From: Desertivirga arenae
Lineage (GTDB): Bacteria; Bacteroidota; Bacteroidia; Sphingobacteriales; Sphingobacteriaceae
Length of the DNA stretch: 64,000 nucleotides
Direction: 5' to 3'
Assembly: GCF_017355785.1 (NCBI RefSeq)
Contig: NZ_JAFEWE010000003.1
Location: 248,001 to 312,000 of the forward strand
Position 1 is the stretch's first letter. Every line of letters starts with the position of its first letter. The position numbers and the translations under genes were made by a program. The notes beneath the pieces are model-generated. The model was not told the DNA's origin. It made no database searches and saw nothing but the letters and a program-made list of their open reading frames with translations. This document shows, piece after piece, positions 63,754-64,000 of the stretch.

Positions 63754-64000
63754 TTATCTGTTTGCTTCTGCTATAAGCTTTTTATTTAACGCTACATAGT
63801 CGGGATTTTTTTGTGCCTCAGCCTTTTTCATAGAGCTTTCTGCAGTTGCAATCGCCGCCTTTTTATCGCCTTTCTTCAAAAGGATCTTGGCTTTCAAATG
63901 TTCGATATAATATGCATCGGGTTGAGCTTTCACAGCTTCATTTACCCATGTTAGGGCTTTGTTTAAGTCTAAGCCTTTTTCGTAATAATAGCTTGCTGCC
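63754..64000 (-). CDS. C-terminal end of a DUF2911-like protein (partial)
   Basis: The minus strand is open from the right edge to TAA at 63754-63756, giving 81 residues. They read AASYYYEKGLDLNKALTWVNEAVK, then KAKILLKKGDKKAAIATAESSMKKAEAQKNPDYVALNKKLIAEANR, a tetratricopeptide-like helical repeat. This is the C-terminal pattern I associate with DUF2911 proteins of Bacteroidota. Most of the gene lies outside the window. Confidence 0.7.
   Translation of the reverse strand, partial: AASYYYEKGLDLNKALTWVNEAVKAQPDAYYIEHLKAKILLKKGDKKAAIATAESSMKKAEAQKNPDYVALNKKLIAEANR

Overview
The window is a stretch of Bacteroidota chromosome, most likely from the Sphingobacteriaceae (Pedobacter-like). The evidence is the gene families present: a GlmU-like alt_bact_glmU protein, a DUF2027-Smr protein, Mpl, type B L31, the futalosine menaquinone enzyme MqnC, and a LytS-type sensor with a beta-propeller input. 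Promoters of the Bacteroidota type (TAnnTTTG at -7, sometimes TTTG at -33) recur, and Shine-Dalgarno sequences are scarce. I see no insertion sequence, prophage, integrase, CRISPR array or tRNA. The DNA is mostly housekeeping genes in short operons that change strand often, with hairpin terminators between convergent genes.

Layout. 0-4.3 kb: acyl-CoA ligase 3' end, TMEM175-like channel, PPK2, a polysaccharide-deacetylase lipoprotein and murI. 4.3-8.1 kb: two adjacent minus-strand units, the RNA-repair pair rtcB-prfH and a satD-DUF3307 operon. Between satD and guaB lie three palindromes spaced exactly 28 bp apart. 8.1-14.2 kb: guaB, dps, an NfeD-type membrane protease, a DUF4905-like protein, a LysM protein, udk and a cysteine-rich 54-residue miniprotein. 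14.2-17.6 kb: AIM24 family protein, an RRM protein, small unknowns and an SRPBCC protein. 17.6-23.7 kb: gltD-gltB. 23.6-24.8 kb: a 1-kb gene-free region with an orphan promoter and related repeats, then the 4.5S RNA gene. 24.8-34.7 kb: transaldolase, a bacillithiol-type reductase/transferase pair, mqnC, a LytTR two-component pair and scpB. 34.7-41 kb: GNAT protein, XRE regulator, mpl, prmA, tpiA, glmU-like, rpmE2. 41-42.9 kb: an allantoinase-like protein that lacks three metal ligands. 42.9-49.3 kb: a heptose/glycosyltransferase cluster. 49.4-54.9 kb: membrane MutS-like ATPase divergent from a Smr protein, dipeptide epimerase, ddl. 55-58.8 kb: nuoA-nuoB alone, purK-purE, an FrnE-type DsbA. 59.5-64 kb: PIG-L deacetylase, a 40-residue membrane miniprotein, a sodium:solute symporter, and the C-terminus of a DUF2911-like protein.

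How genes work together. Peptidoglycan supply and recycling are spread over murI, ddl, mpl and the L-Ala-D/L-Glu epimerase. Purine synthesis has guaB, purK and purE. Nitrogen assimilation has gltBD. RtcB-PrfH is a known type of rRNA-damage repair pair. YpdA next to a YfiT/BstA-like enzyme suggests bacillithiol use.

The best candidates for undescribed biology are (i) the satD-DUF3307 operon with its phased operators and a SatD protein that looks like a cyclase-type domain joined to a helix-turn-helix, (ii) the metal-site-degenerate allantoinase homologue, (iii) -7 elements sitting 5-6 nt upstream of start codons, which suggests leaderless mRNAs, and (iv) the orphan promoter in the gltB-ffs gap.
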